The position numbers and the translations under genes are program-made. The notes beneath the pieces are model-generated. The model did not search any database. It saw nothing but the letters and a program-made list of their open reading frames with translations, and was not told the DNA's origin. Shown here one piece after another: positions 38,985 through 49,384 of a DNA stretch of 64,000 nucleotides. The DNA lies in assembly GCA_018806985.1 (NCBI GenBank), contig JADANN010000456.1:372001-436000 (forward strand). Reading direction: 5' to 3'. The DNA is from Angiostrongylus vasorum. Its lineage: Eukaryota > Nematoda > Chromadorea > Rhabditida > Metastrongylidae. Each line of letters opens with the position of its first letter. The first letter of the stretch is position 1.

Positions 38985-41220
38985 AAACTAATAAAAACTT
39001 TTTGGATTGGTGCCAAAACCGAAAAACACGCACGCGAAACGAGATGAACGAGCACATTTATTTGCCATGAAACAAGGAAAGCACCGGAAATTCATGGATG
39101 AAAAGACGATGGAAGCACGAAGGAAGAATGTAAAAAAGAAAGGCACTATTGAAAGAACATGCACGTATAAATGTGTAAAGTAAAGAACGGATATTGATTG
39201 ATTTTGGCGCTATATGTGATCTACTTAAGTGATCAGTCAGTGGTTGTTAGAATATGCGCCAAAGCATAGTTTGCATTACTGTCCAAATCATATTACGGTA
39301 GGATCAGAGAAAAAGAGTTTCTAAAGAATTTTCGATACAGTGATCGGCTATGAGTCTCTTCATTGACGTGAAACACTCATTTACACAAATATACACGAAC
39401 AAAAACAAAAGAAAATTTTGAAGGAATATGGCATGAATAGAGAATGAATTGAGTGGAATAGAATGACCGTAGATGAAGAAGTGATGTTGTGTCTGCTCTT
39501 TCTTTCCTGAAAAATCTTTTCAGAGGGAAAACTTTGAGGCAGCCATCACCTTTTCGAGGACCTTGGACTATTATCACACCACGAAACGCATAAAGGATAG
39601 CCAGAACCCCTAATCAGTAGGACATAAGAATCACGAAAGAATCCAGAAAAATACGATGAACAGTGATTGTTTTGAGGAAAGATTGGCACCTTTTCTAGAA
39701 AGGGTCCCAAAAAAAAGCAGGAAACAAGAGGAAAAGAGTGAACCCTGTTGAGTTGAAAACGCGGATACTGTTGACTTCCGGTTATTTTTTTGCTCGAATT
39801 CTTTATTGCCCTCAGAATTTTAAGTCATTTGAAAGCTCAGTAATTTGATGACATTCAGTAAAGCAGCAATAAAATATCTAAAAATCCTTTCTGCTGTGAA
39901 GAATATAATAACCTTCATAATTGAGCCTATTTGAATTTCAATTATGTTTCCTTTCAGTTATTAGTTAGTCCTTGACCTCGAGCAATAATCTCTGAGGAAA
40001 ACGTTGTGAGAGAAAAAACCGACGTCATTTAATCAGATGGAATAGGCAATGACGAGATAAATTTAACTCTTCTAAAGTCCACAGTGTCTTATACGCTCTT
40101 GTTACAAGGTTAATTTTAGCCTTCGGTATCAACTGTTTGCCAACACTACTTTTTGTGGCATTTTTGAAAAACGTTCCGTTTTCAAGGTTTTTTTCTCCTA
40201 TGTTGTCATAAAGATGCTAATCAAGCGCTGTAATTCTCTCTCGTATTGAATGAAGTCGAGATGCAAAACAAGAACAAAAGACTTTCTACGACGTTATGGA
40301 CAAGGTCCTCGTGGAAACCGAAAAGCTAGAACCTTAACTAAACTAGAAACAAAAGTAATTAAATTACTTCCACGTACCGAAACACTGATTGGGTAACTGG
40401 TATAGCTGGAAAAGAGGATTCTCATTTCATAGCTTAGGTTAATAAAATGGCAGTGATCGCGATCTTACATAGTAGTTTGGGCCACTGTGAGAATGAAATA
40501 AGTCAGAATCGGTATCGAGAACTTAAAAAACAGGGTCGACCGCTCCAAGTTTCTCGGGAAGGGAAGCAAATAAAAGATAAAATGTATGGCTTTTTGCTTA
40601 AAATAGCTGGTAAATACGAATAGTGGAGCTGTGCATGCAAATTCGTGAAAAATCAGTAGGTTATTGTAGAAGCGAACACAAAACATGACGAAATTCGTAG
40701 CCTATGGGGTTGGTGGGGGGTGGGGAGGAGGTGGGCGGCAGTCGGTAATACCACGATAGGCGGCGGAAGGGCGGCGGAAGAGCGGCAGTAAGCGGTAGGT
40801 AGCGACTGTGATGGTTATCATTGATTTCGTATTTACTATGTATAGGAGCATTCAGACTAAATATGTAGAGAAGATTAGTAGACCCTCACTCGTGGAATAG
40901 TTTAGGAGGAACGTCATGAACTTTTTAATGATCACTGAACGGTGGCACTTATAGTGTGAGGGCCTGATAGATGATGTGTGACGAAAGTGACTAATATCAT
41001 TTTTTGATGAAAGAACGCGTTTTCTAATGCCTTAGTGAGAAGCACATTGTTCTCCTTTTTTTTATCATATTCACAGTACTTCATAACACTTCCATTTTTT
41101 TTCATTGAACTATATTGAAGCTAATAATTTTGTAAATGGTACTGTGAAAGTTTTTAGCGAATAACTGAACCATTGAAGGAAAAAAGCTCAAAGTTATGGT
41201 AACGATAGCAATCTTATAAC
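38985..41220. other. Long stretch without recognised gene
   Basis: AT-rich. A tiny minus-strand exon-like block with a TTTTTCAG acceptor lies near 39500-39520 but is too short to support. One G-rich patch is listed separately. Confidence 0.4.
40706..40735 (+). other. Putative G-quadruplex
   Basis: Four G runs of 4, 6, 4 and 3 with loops of 5, 1 and 7 fit the G3+N1-7 rule, in an otherwise AT-rich region. A GGCGGAAG-repeated patch follows to about 40795. Confidence 0.6.
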
Positions 41221-41224
41221 ATCG

Positions 41225-41420
41225 GAATTCGTATAATGCTGAGATATCTGCAAAACTCCAGACCGCATGGTGTGGTGGTGAACGCGTTACTCTCCGAAAA
41301 TGACAATAGCGCGTTCGTTCCCCACCGCAGACACCTGCGCACCGGAGTTTTCAAATATCTCAGCATTACACAAGTTATATTTCGCAACATACCCTGCCAT
41401 TAAAAGGAATAGGCAGTAAA
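41225..41420. repeat. Fold-back SINE A
   Basis: A normal forward SINE A (from GTGTGGTGGTGAACG to the AGGCAGTAAA tail) is preceded by an inverted copy of its own CTGAGATATCTGCAAAACTC tail, giving inverted ends of about 25 bp. Confidence 0.6.
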
Positions 41421-41594
41421 TGAAAATGTTAAGAACATCAGAACTATTGCTTCCAATCTCGCCTGACTAGAATAAACAAAATGAAATTATTAAATAATAA
41501 TTTCGAAACCGACCGTCATTTAACCTCGGTACTGTGATGATCAATATTTGTTTATATCGTTGAGCTTACACGAGGTCGATACGAGATGTTTATT

Positions 41595-41632
41595 TGGCTG
41601 ACGTTTCGACGTCTTCGTCTTCATCGAAGCGG
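41595..41632 (-). ncRNA. Hammerhead-like motif, left arm
   Basis: Core CGATGA (one base short of CTGATGA), A, GACG-AAGA-CGTC (perfect stem II), GAAA, CGTC, AGCC. The damaged first core strand suggests it is inactive. Confidence 0.5.
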
Positions 41633-41999
41633 ACGATCCATGTCGATAGCCCACAGTTGTTCCTCTTCTGTATGTGGCGTCTTCGTCTCGCATCGAACCG
41701 GATCTTCCTCAGTTGAGCATCTCGAATGAGCCGAGCACACCAAGCGACGTTCTTTTATACAGGGCGGTTCTTGTTGATATGATTATCAGTTGATGATTTT
41801 GCTGCAGGATGGATTATCAGTTGAAAAACAAATTATCATCAACTGATAATCATGATCAACAACAACCGCCCTGTATAAAAGGGCGTCGCCGGGTATGCTC
41901 GGCTCATTCGAGATACCCAACTGAGGAAGATCCGGTTCGATGCTAAATGAAGGAGTCAAATCGAGAAGAGGAACAACTGTGGGTCATCGACAAAGATCG

Positions 42000-42038
42000 T
42001 CGGTTCTGATAAAGACCAAGACGTGGAAACGTTAGCCG
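42000..42038 (+). ncRNA. Hammerhead-like motif, right arm
   Basis: TCGGTT, CTGATAA (G to A in the core), A, GACC-AAGA-CGTG, GAAA, CGTT, AGCCGA. Stem I six pairs. Mutated core. Confidence 0.5.
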
Positions 42039-42138
42039 AATAAACATCTCGTATCAACCTCGTGTAAGCTCGATAGTATAAACAAATGTTGTTATTAAAT
42101 AATATTATAGAATGCCATTAATATAACACTATACAATA

Positions 42139-42200
42139 ACAGAAGCAGAAAGACTTATTCAATCAATGCCGAGGTTAATAGAAAGTCGGACGTGGGAGTT
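42139..42200 (+). mobile_element. 62-bp PLE3-family micro-insertion with 13-bp TSD
   Basis: The insert spans the end of a PLE3-type pLTR (ACAGAAGCAGA) and the first codons of the ORF (ATGCCGAGGTTAATAG). It is flanked by exact copies of ACACTATACAATA at 42126-42138 and 42201-42213. Confidence 0.75.
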
Positions 42201-42231
42201 ACACTATACAATATTAGATATTATGTCACGC

Positions 42232-42605
42232 TATATAAGAGTGCTGATAACACAGTGATAGTGACAGCGATCATCATGAGCATGGCGCTTGTCGACTGTT
42301 CCGGGAGCACCAAGCCTCTCATTCCTCTGGTGTTGGAAAAATAGTACCTAACTTGTTCGGGTAAAAGCCACTCTTTGCAATCCAACTGGGAACGATTTAG
42401 TCCGGCATCTCATGACTCCAGGAATAATCGACTCGATCAACATTCTGCGACACTCGAGATTGAAGAAAAATTCTCAGGCAGTAGTTGAAACACGTAAAAG
42501 TTGAAAGAGCTTCGTGGATGACAGAATTGAGGAAACGAGACGAATGCGAGAATGCTAGGATCGGCACAGCAGATGTGAAAGACGGGCAGTATGAAATGAA
42601 ATGAA
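42232..42605 (+). repeat. SINE C copy
   Basis: Head ATAACACAGTGATAGTGACA and CTTGTCGACTGTTCCG; body TTTGCAATCCAACTGGGAAC; 3' end GCTAGGATCGGCACAGCAGA with a GAAATGAAATGAAAATG tail. Confidence 0.7.
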
Positions 42606-42609
42606 AATG

Positions 42610-43090
42610 AATCAAAATGTAAGTACCCCTAAGCTCATAAATCCTGTGACTACTTGCATAAAATCTCCTACTGAGATTATTGAAGATGCAAAAATCGCAA
42701 TTATAGGTAGATGATGAATCGAATAATTAGAGAGAAGATGTTGAAGAGAGTGACGATAGAATGAGAAAATGCAGAAGGAAAGGCATGCCAACATGAAAAA
42801 GTGTTTAATACAGCGAAGGAAAAAACATCAGCTAAGAAACATGCGAGAGACAGAGAGAGGTAGGGAGGAAATGACGAAAGATAATGAAAACGAAAGTACT
42901 GATGGTTCTATGAAGTGTTTTATGAGCAAAAATGACAGAAAATGATCGATAGGTCAGGTGTTTGATAGCGTGACAAAATTCCGGTTCAACAAATCACTAT
43001 CAGAAGTGGGTGCTCAGAATATGATCACAAATACGCATTCTTGCATTCGATACGTTTGCTTGTATCCACCATCCACGAAAGTATTCGAAC
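42610..43090. other. Non-genic DNA
   Basis: Purine-rich on the plus strand around 42840-42890. No gene supported. Confidence 0.4.
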
Positions 43091-43106
43091 TTACTGATTC
43101 GCTTAC

Positions 43107-43241
43107 CGCTTGACGATTTTTCGTCTTCAGCTCGACTGTCGTTGAATTCTGCTCGAGACAATTTTTCTCGTGAAATCCTGGGATAGCCGTAATTGGGCGT
43201 TCCTCCGTGTGGACTAAAAGAAATGGTCCCAGATAAGTCTG
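43107..43241 (-). CDS. Possible host-gene exon with NAGNAG acceptor
   Basis: Acceptor AACAGCAG (two tandem AGs) and donor GTAAGC, or GTAAGT twelve bases further. Phase 1 in and out. It encodes DLSGTISFSPHGGTPNYGYP and AEFNDSRAEDEKSSSG, a hydrophilic, protein-like stretch. Its phase-1 end would fit the phase-1 start of the exon at 34057, so it may belong to that gene across a 9-kb intron. Not recognised. Confidence 0.42.
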
Positions 43242-43481
43242 CTGTTAAATCCCAGTCCAAGGTAGGAGAGCAGGCTTCGAGGGCTCTGGTGGGCGTGATT
43301 TATTTCGTTGATGCGTTTTCTTTTTTGCTGAAAGAAAATTGTCACAAAAAATACGCATTTAGTCTCTTAATGTTGTTCAAAAACAAATATTATATTGTCA
43401 TAGTGTATAGACAGGTGTGTTTGACGCTCTCGTTAACCAGCTGGCTGTATTTGCGTTGGCGAACAATTTGCAGAATCGTAC

Positions 43482-43637
43482 ATGGCGCTGTACTCCAAGC
43501 AGATCATCGTCTTGGACGATGATAAAAAGAAAGAACAGGAACAGACGAATGCCAAATATGCTGCAGCACCTATGGAGAATGGGCATCGAAGTATCCAAGT
43601 AATTAGGCAATCCTTACTTCTCGGTAACGATATGTGA
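43482..43637 (+). CDS. Short plus-strand ORF, possible exon
   Basis: ATG at 43482 follows an ATTTGCAG acceptor at 43473. 51 hydrophilic codons (KQIIVLDDDKKKEQEQ; AAAPMENGHRSIQ) then TGA; a donor-like CAAGTAATT lies inside. The opposite strand is also open, so strand is uncertain. Not recognised. Confidence 0.3.
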   Translation: MALYSKQIIVLDDDKKKEQEQTNAKYAAAPMENGHRSIQVIRQSLLLGNDM

Positions 43638-43839
43638 ATCATGGAGTGAGCCCAGCGGACGTCAGCATGCTTGAAAGAGACCGATACCGCCATGAACAAT
43701 GATAGCCAGAGAAAGACTGAATGGTAAAGACCACTATCACCTCGGGCAATGATAGCGAGAAAAAAGACATGAATGGAAAATGTACTGAAATCTGCACCAC
43801 TCGTCAAAAACTTGTCATCCAAGCATTCAAATAGAGCCT

Positions 43840-44300
43840 TTATTATAGAATTTGTATAACGAATGAGTGCTTCAAAGCAACTAATAGCATTGCACAGCTT
43901 TGAAGAAGCTCACCCGACGAACATGTCAGTTTCCTATGTTCCTGTGAACACACCTCTGCTCTCAACTTAAATGTGAACCTGATCCGAGCGGGCACGACCA
44001 ATCGTAAAGTGGATGGCCGGTCGTCGCCAGGCACCTCTTCGCCAAAAGAGAAGGAAATCGAACCAGAAATCGTTCGCACTAAAGTGCAATGTACTTCCAT
44101 TGCACTAAACACATTTATTCGTTGTTGTAAACAAGCACATTCTCTCCTTGACGAGCTAACATGACGTTGATAAAATAAACTTCATTTGGCCATTGTTTCG
44201 ACGTCTTCGTCTTCATCGTATACAGCAGATTCTTCATGATGTAAAAAAAAGGACGGAAGAGAAAGAAACAACGAGAAACCAATGAAGTGTTTCTTACCAA
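43840..44300. mobile_element. PLE-like remnant enclosing a short ORF
   Basis: A very degenerate hammerhead-like motif points right near 43897-43930 and a family-4 motif points left at 44188-44225 (GTTTCGACGTCTTCGTCTTC). Between them lies a plus-strand open frame, 43973-44164, with a hydrophilic S/P/K/E-rich sequence (RSSPGTSSPKEKEIEPE). It may be a fold-back element that carries unrelated sequence. Confidence 0.4.
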
Positions 44301-45120
44301 TTTCGGAAAAATAATTCAAAAAAATCCTCTGCGTCAGGCTCCTAACTGTTTCCATCTACCTCATTTCCATCATCCTATTAGTTGCAATATAACAACTTCT
44401 TTGCTACACCTAGTTGCCCTTTGAAATCATTGAGGATTTCATCCTAACCACAGTAAAGCGATGAATGATGAGGAGGCTTTCCTTTTGCCTTCTTAAGAAG
44501 AAGAGAAAAAGGTACTGATTTCCTAAAAATCGAGATACTTCTTAATTTTTCTTTCAAACAGCCTGTGAATCCATTTTTCTCGAGAAAAAGAGTGTTAAAG
44601 CAGCACAAATCGATCTTTTCATGGCCCAGAAATAGATGATAATCATTGGAGTGATTGATCTTGAACATCTTCTCGTCCATATGTTCTCGGAGGCCTCATA
44701 TGAAGGCTTTAAAGCGTCTTTCTCCGAAAGTATGATTCATTCAAAAATCTCAGTTCCGTGGAATAGCTGATATAAAACCTCTGAATATTCATGAAGCACG
44801 TCATTTACCTGTTGAGTATAAAATCACCACAATAAAGTCCTTCAGTATCAAGCGATTGACTTATAGGAGAAGGAGAAAGTATATTTAGGGAACAAAAACG
44901 ATTAGTGGTCACTAGCACAACGTAAAAATCGATAAAGTTCATGTTGGTGGTTTCCAGTGGCTAGGACAGTCGGTCAATTTCTAGAAGCAACACAACCTTC
45001 TCCGTATTTAGGTTATATTCTGACGTTTGCCACTGGACTGAATTCAAAAATGAATTCAGCTCATGCGGTAATTTTCAAATTGGAAGAAAAAACGGAGAAT
45101 TTAAGTTAGCTGACTATATT
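44300..45120. other. Non-genic DNA
   Basis: No repeat or gene recognised. Confidence 0.4.
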
Positions 45121-45124
45121 TAGT

Positions 45125-45215
45125 TGATGGGAATCCTGTAGCTTGGGTGTTTAGGCGTGTCCTGCACCACAAACACGGTCGTTGGTTCGATTCCGCTTTG
45201 AGGTTCCGGACTGAA
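45125..45215 (+). repeat. Isolated tRNA-like SINE head
   Basis: GTAGCTTGGGTGTTTAGGCG (box A-like) and GTTGGTTCGATTCCGC (canonical box B). Acceptor halves do not pair, so it is not called as a tRNA gene. Closest to the SINE C head. Confidence 0.45.
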
Positions 45216-45249
45216 AATTGTTATCTCGTTTGTTCGGAATAACAATTAC

Positions 45250-46390
45250 ATTAATAACAATTACAATAATAATACCGCTTAGTTTCTCTACCCTAAGAGA
45301 TCAAGGTCGTCTATTCCAAGCATGAACGCTTCATTCTTCATTTTCTATTTAGCGCAGAGGTTGCACTTCAAGTTCGGCCACTGTAATGTGAGTTGTTTAA
45401 ATAGTTATAGATGGGAAAGGAACAAGCATTGCATGCACGACGGCAGCTCATTGTTCAATCATTCTATCATTAACACCTTTTCATAACTGCTCTTGCATAG
45501 CTTCAAAGTATACGTTGCTAACCACTTCAACATTGTGAACATCGATTCGTATTATTACGAAATCAGTAGATGTTTTACAAGGGTAAATATGGCATCCCAA
45601 ACTTGCCCAATTCTTCATGGAAGTCGTTTTCCTGAGTTGATCGAAGAACGATCACTTTGAAAAGCGTTGTCGATCACGTACCACTCGTTTCGTATTTTTA
45701 GTGCTTTGCAGGTATGAACATTTGACTTTCCATACATTAATCTCAGTCATTTCAATGGAAATATTTGGCCGAATCCGACATGCCGGGTACAGTTCACAAG
45801 TGCAGACATGACACGAATAAATACATAAGGCAATATGTACGGGAAGTATTTAGCAATTTGGAGCAATAGAGACACGCAACTCAACTTTACCAACCACCTT
45901 GCCTCCCTCGGCAATTATATAGGCGCTTGCACTCTTGCTTAAAGCACTATGGACCAGCTGGGTACTCACCTTATAGACTAATAAGCTCGAAATCTCTTAA
46001 GTCAAGATAGGTCTTTAAAACGTACACCAGTGTATGCAGAAATGAAGATAAACATGGCAACACTGGTTTCCACTCATTAATATTATGTAAATGAAACTAT
46101 AATTAGCAATAACATCATGTGTCTTCCATAGCCTCTTCGTCTTATCAAGATCGTGTTCCCAGGTATCAAACTAAGAAGATCTGATGGTGTATCCGCCGTT
46201 CGGATGAACATTCAGTAAGAGTGTGTCAGCGTCAAAAACAAATACGATTACTCAAGAGAAAGCCAGGCTCCTATCGGATTTGGTTTGCTATATCGTCTTC
46301 AAGCCGACTAATCGCAGAATTCGTTGCCATCACAGAAATCAGAAACCAAATACAAGGCAGCAAATCTTTCATCGATACACAAGGGATAGT
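45250..46390. other. Non-genic DNA
   Basis: No gene supported. Two overlapping plus-strand frames at 46221-46417 cover 60 or so codons each and have no splice context. Confidence 0.4.
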
Positions 46391-46394
46391 TTCT

Positions 46395-46637
46395 GCTGGC
46401 GACTGACAAGGTCCTGAAAACGCACTAGCACGGTTATTTGGATCTTACAGTGAAAATTGCCTTCGACCAGCACCCAACATCTCAGTGAGAAGTGAAGATA
46501 ACGACTCCTTCAAGCTACAGCCGAAGTCACATCCGAGTGTTATCACTTCTGCGGATTACGAAAAAAGAAATGACGACACGAGAAAAACGAACGGACGAGG
46601 TGCTGAGATGGGCACTGTATGTGATCATGATTCTCTA
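46395..46637 (+). repeat. Diverged SINE C-like segment
   Basis: CAGCCGAAGTCACATCC and GAGGTGCTGAGATGGGCAC parallel the AGCAGCCGAAGCCACAC and GAAGTGCTGGGATCCGCAC blocks of the copy at 17130. Weak. Confidence 0.35.
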
Positions 46638-46904
46638 ATGATCTTACAAACTGATCTTCTTTAGCTGATACGAGGTTGGTACAGGTCTTCGTTGTCGTTG
46701 TCGTTGTTGTTGGTGTTGTTGGTCGATGGCTGACGTTTCGGCGATTTCGCCTTCCTCAAAGCCGTGATTTTACGAGTGGGCTCTGAGGGAGGCGAAATCG
46801 CCAAAACATCAGCCATCGACCAACAACACCAACAACAACGACAACGACAACGAAGACCTGTATTAACCTCGCACCAGATAAAGAAGATCAGTTTATAAGA
46901 TCAT
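46638..46904. mobile_element. Palindromic PLE-family-3 fold-back element
   Basis: 267-bp near-perfect palindrome. Each arm runs from ATGATCTTA.AAACTGATC through a (GTT)n/(CAA)n-like tract to a hammerhead-like motif by the centre. Arms differ at only a handful of positions. A SINE A and a PLE ORF start follow directly. Confidence 0.78.
46720..46822. ncRNA. Pair of opposed hammerhead-like motifs
   Basis: Minus strand: CGGCT, TTGAGGA, A, GGCG-AAAT-CGCC, GAAA, CGTC, AGCC (first core C lost). Plus strand: GGCT, CTGAGGG, AGGCG-AAAT-CGCC, AAAA, CATC, AGCC (two core changes). Both probably inactive. Confidence 0.5.
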
Positions 46905-46929
46905 ATAAATGAATATATTAACTAAGGAC

Positions 46930-47045
46930 ACGTATGGTGTGGTGGTGAACGCGTTACTCCTCGGAAAGGACAATAGCGCGTTCGTTGCCAACCATAGGCA
47001 CCTGCGGTCCGGAGTTTTGCCAATATCTCAGCATCACTGAAGTTA
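46930..47045 (+). repeat. SINE A copy
   Basis: GTGTGGTGGTGAACGCG, GGAAAGGACAATAGCGCG and GGAGTTTTGCCAATATCTC. It separates the fold-back element from the PLE ORF start. Confidence 0.7.
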
Positions 47046-47059
47046 TATATGAACTATCT

Positions 47060-47175
47060 ATGCCGACGTTTATAGAAAGTCGGTCTTTTGAGTTATTAAG
47101 AGATGTACCAGCAAAAGATTTCCGACTTATCTGTCTAGGTGAATCCATCACAAGGGCGAGAATTTTCATGTGAAA
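47060..47175 (+). mobile_element. PLE ORF-start fragment
   Basis: It encodes MPTFIESRSFELLRDVPAK, parallel to the PLE3 start MPRLIESRTWELLQDVPAR, then decays after about 38 codons. Confidence 0.65.
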
Positions 47176-47189
47176 AAGACCCGAAAACG

Positions 47190-48120
47190 ACCTAGTAAGA
47201 ACCTAATACGAGTGTCTCGACGCTCTACGGGGGAAACCAGCTCGGCCACTAGAACGAATCTCTGGGGAAAATGTGACGAGATCGCACGTTTAGTGTGGAC
47301 GGGAATTCCCAGTACGAAACAATTAAGTCAAAAAGTGTAACTTTTTACAACTTCATGATTCATGCCAAGTTCTAAACTGCAATATGGATAAACTTATCAA
47401 CGGCCCTTATTGTCTAACGGATGTCTTGAAATCAAATATTAACTCTTCATTATTAAGTATTAAAATAGCAACAGTAACGAACTTTTCTCCGATAACTCGA
47501 CTCTTTTCCAGCGGTCGTGGTTAAAAGCAGTAACCAGTTTTTGTTATCATTTGATATATGATAAAAGGAAAGGATGAAAACAATGAAAAAGACGATGAAC
47601 AAGAGACAGTACTTAAGCCGGTAGAGCAATAAATTAGATCGCCATAGCAGCAACCACTAACCCATCAAATTTGTGACTCTTCTTTTCTGAAAATGTCACA
47701 GTCGAGGAATTCAATTAAGTTTTAGTAGGTTTCAGCACGCATATTGTATGATAGCTAGTCATAGCTTAACTCGCTGAGCTATGAATGTTATTCAATCAGC
47801 CTACAAGTGTTTACTTACATCATTCGGAAGCTTCCAAAAGATTAAAACGTGACGAAGTAGGATACATAGTTTTCATGAAGTGTTTCTCTTATAGAAAGTA
47901 ACCTGAGTGGACAGCATGATAGAAAGTTTCCACATTAATCTTACGTCCGAACCTCTGATTCTATACTAAAACAGAGGCATCTCGAGCTTATTCCTATGAA
48001 ATTAAACTGAACTGTTAATCTACATAGAAATTGTAGATGGACGAGTAGGAAACGCTTATAGTATGATTTCAAAGGATGAATAAATATTTTACATTTTTTC
48101 TGTAAGTTCTTCTTCACTCG
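47190..48120. other. Non-genic AT-rich DNA
   Basis: No gene or family repeat recognised. Confidence 0.4.
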
Positions 48121-48129
48121 TTACGGGTT

Positions 48130-48415
48130 AGGTGCGCGTGTGGCGCAGTGGTCGGAGGCGCCCTACAACACGCATGGGATTGGTCCTCGCCCCCCCCCCG
48201 GACCCACTAAGTCTTCCATCCCTCAGGTATCGGGAAATTGGTTCCAGCCTTGTCTGGAAGGATAGCAGCACTGGCTCGATACATCGGTAGGCCATCGCGA
48301 CTCATTGTAAAGGCCAGATATGCATTCAATCGTCTCCAGACAGTGCTTAATGAAGTCGAATGCATGGCGCATCGCTCAGGAATTGATCAACGCCAAGAGC
48401 TTTATTTTTTTATCT
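48130..48415 (+). repeat. SINE B copy
   Basis: Head GTGTGGCGCAGTGGTCGGAG and CATGGGATTGGTCCTCGCC, body GGGAAATTGGTTCCAGCCTT, 3' end GGAATTGATCAACGCCAAGA. Confidence 0.78.
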
Positions 48416-48585
48416 TTTATACTTCTTTACTCAGCACAGAAGTACCGCGATGCCTAATAACTCAAGAAACATGTTGAAAATAAAGAAGCAAAAAACCTGG
48501 ACCAATTGTTTTCACATCCAGAAATAGTCCTTGAAACACAGTTGTAAAAAAGTAACAATTGCTAGTAAGTGTATTAAATATATAC

Positions 48586-48704
48586 CGTATTGATTTCTCC
48601 ATAACGAAAATAGTTAAGTAGTGTCCGACCGCAAGAACCTGAACAAGAAATCCTGCTCCATCATGAAAAAGGTACGTGTTGGTTTTGTAAATCGTCACGT
48701 CGTT
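48586..48704 (-). CDS. Possible exon with a membrane helix
   Basis: Acceptor CATTTTTTAG and donor GTATAT bound 119 nt with phase 2 out. It encodes YLFHDGAGFLVQVLAVGHYL and TIFVMEKSIR, which resembles a receptor or channel transmembrane helix followed by a charged end. No partner exons found. Confidence 0.35.
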
Positions 48705-48972
48705 CTAAAAAATGTTTATAAAGAGCTTTGTAAAAATTGCAAATAAAACTCAAGTCTTCAAAACTTCTAACCAAAGCGAATGTAAACATTCAAAATGTGA
48801 GCTTTGAAGAAGAAAATCGCAGAAAAAAAAACGATGTTTCGTGTTTTCAAACATCAAAAATTTTTCGGGGTAGAAAAAACATTAGGCTCTCTTATAGGTG
48901 AAGATTTAGAGATTCTGTCTGTATTTAATCTGGTAAAGTTCAATACTAACTGGAAAATGCCAACTTAAACAC

Positions 48973-49245
48973 AGGCGCATGTAGTACAATGGTTAGATGC
49001 GCACTGTAACATGAACGCGGTCCCCTGATTTGGACCCCAGCCCGGGACCGTCAGTCCATCCATTCCTCAGGGGTCGGCAAATTGGTACCAGACTTGCCTG
49101 AGAGGATAGCTGCACTGCCTCGATGCATTGGTAGACCACAGTGCAGGCTAGATATGCAATTAATCACCTCTAACAATCCTTAATGAAAACGAATACATGT
49201 TGTTTCCCTGACAGATTGGTCAACGCTGAACCCTATATTCTTTAT
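48973..49245 (+). repeat. SINE B copy
   Basis: GCGCATGTAGTACAATGGTT head, GGCAAATTGGTACCAGACTT and GATGCATTGGTAGACC body. The end near 49245 reads TCAACGCTGAACCC. Confidence 0.72.
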
Positions 49246-49384
49246 ATTTTATCCACTATGTCGACTTGAAGTCGAAAACGATAATTGTTTTCGCATCAAA
49301 CGGATTGCACTCAATGAATGACCGCCGTTATGTGTTAATGAACGAAGGTGAGGCAGTGAAGATTTACCCTAATATAACATGTTG

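Larger units (their letters stand above)
41500..42091. mobile_element. 592-bp palindromic PLE-family-4 fold-back element with 13-bp TSD
   Basis: Flanked by TTATTAAATAATA at 41487-41499 and 42092-42104. Arms are about 41510-41808 and 41833-42085. They contain CCCTGTATAAAAG (TATA-like), the GAGGAACAACTGTGGG block, a hammerhead-like motif and ACGAGGT ends. The same pLTR family occurs alone at 49.4 and 61.7 kb. No coding. Confidence 0.78.

Noticed and set aside
45125..45215. Possible tRNA gene
   Set aside because: Box B is canonical but no cloverleaf can be drawn; similar to SINE C heads.
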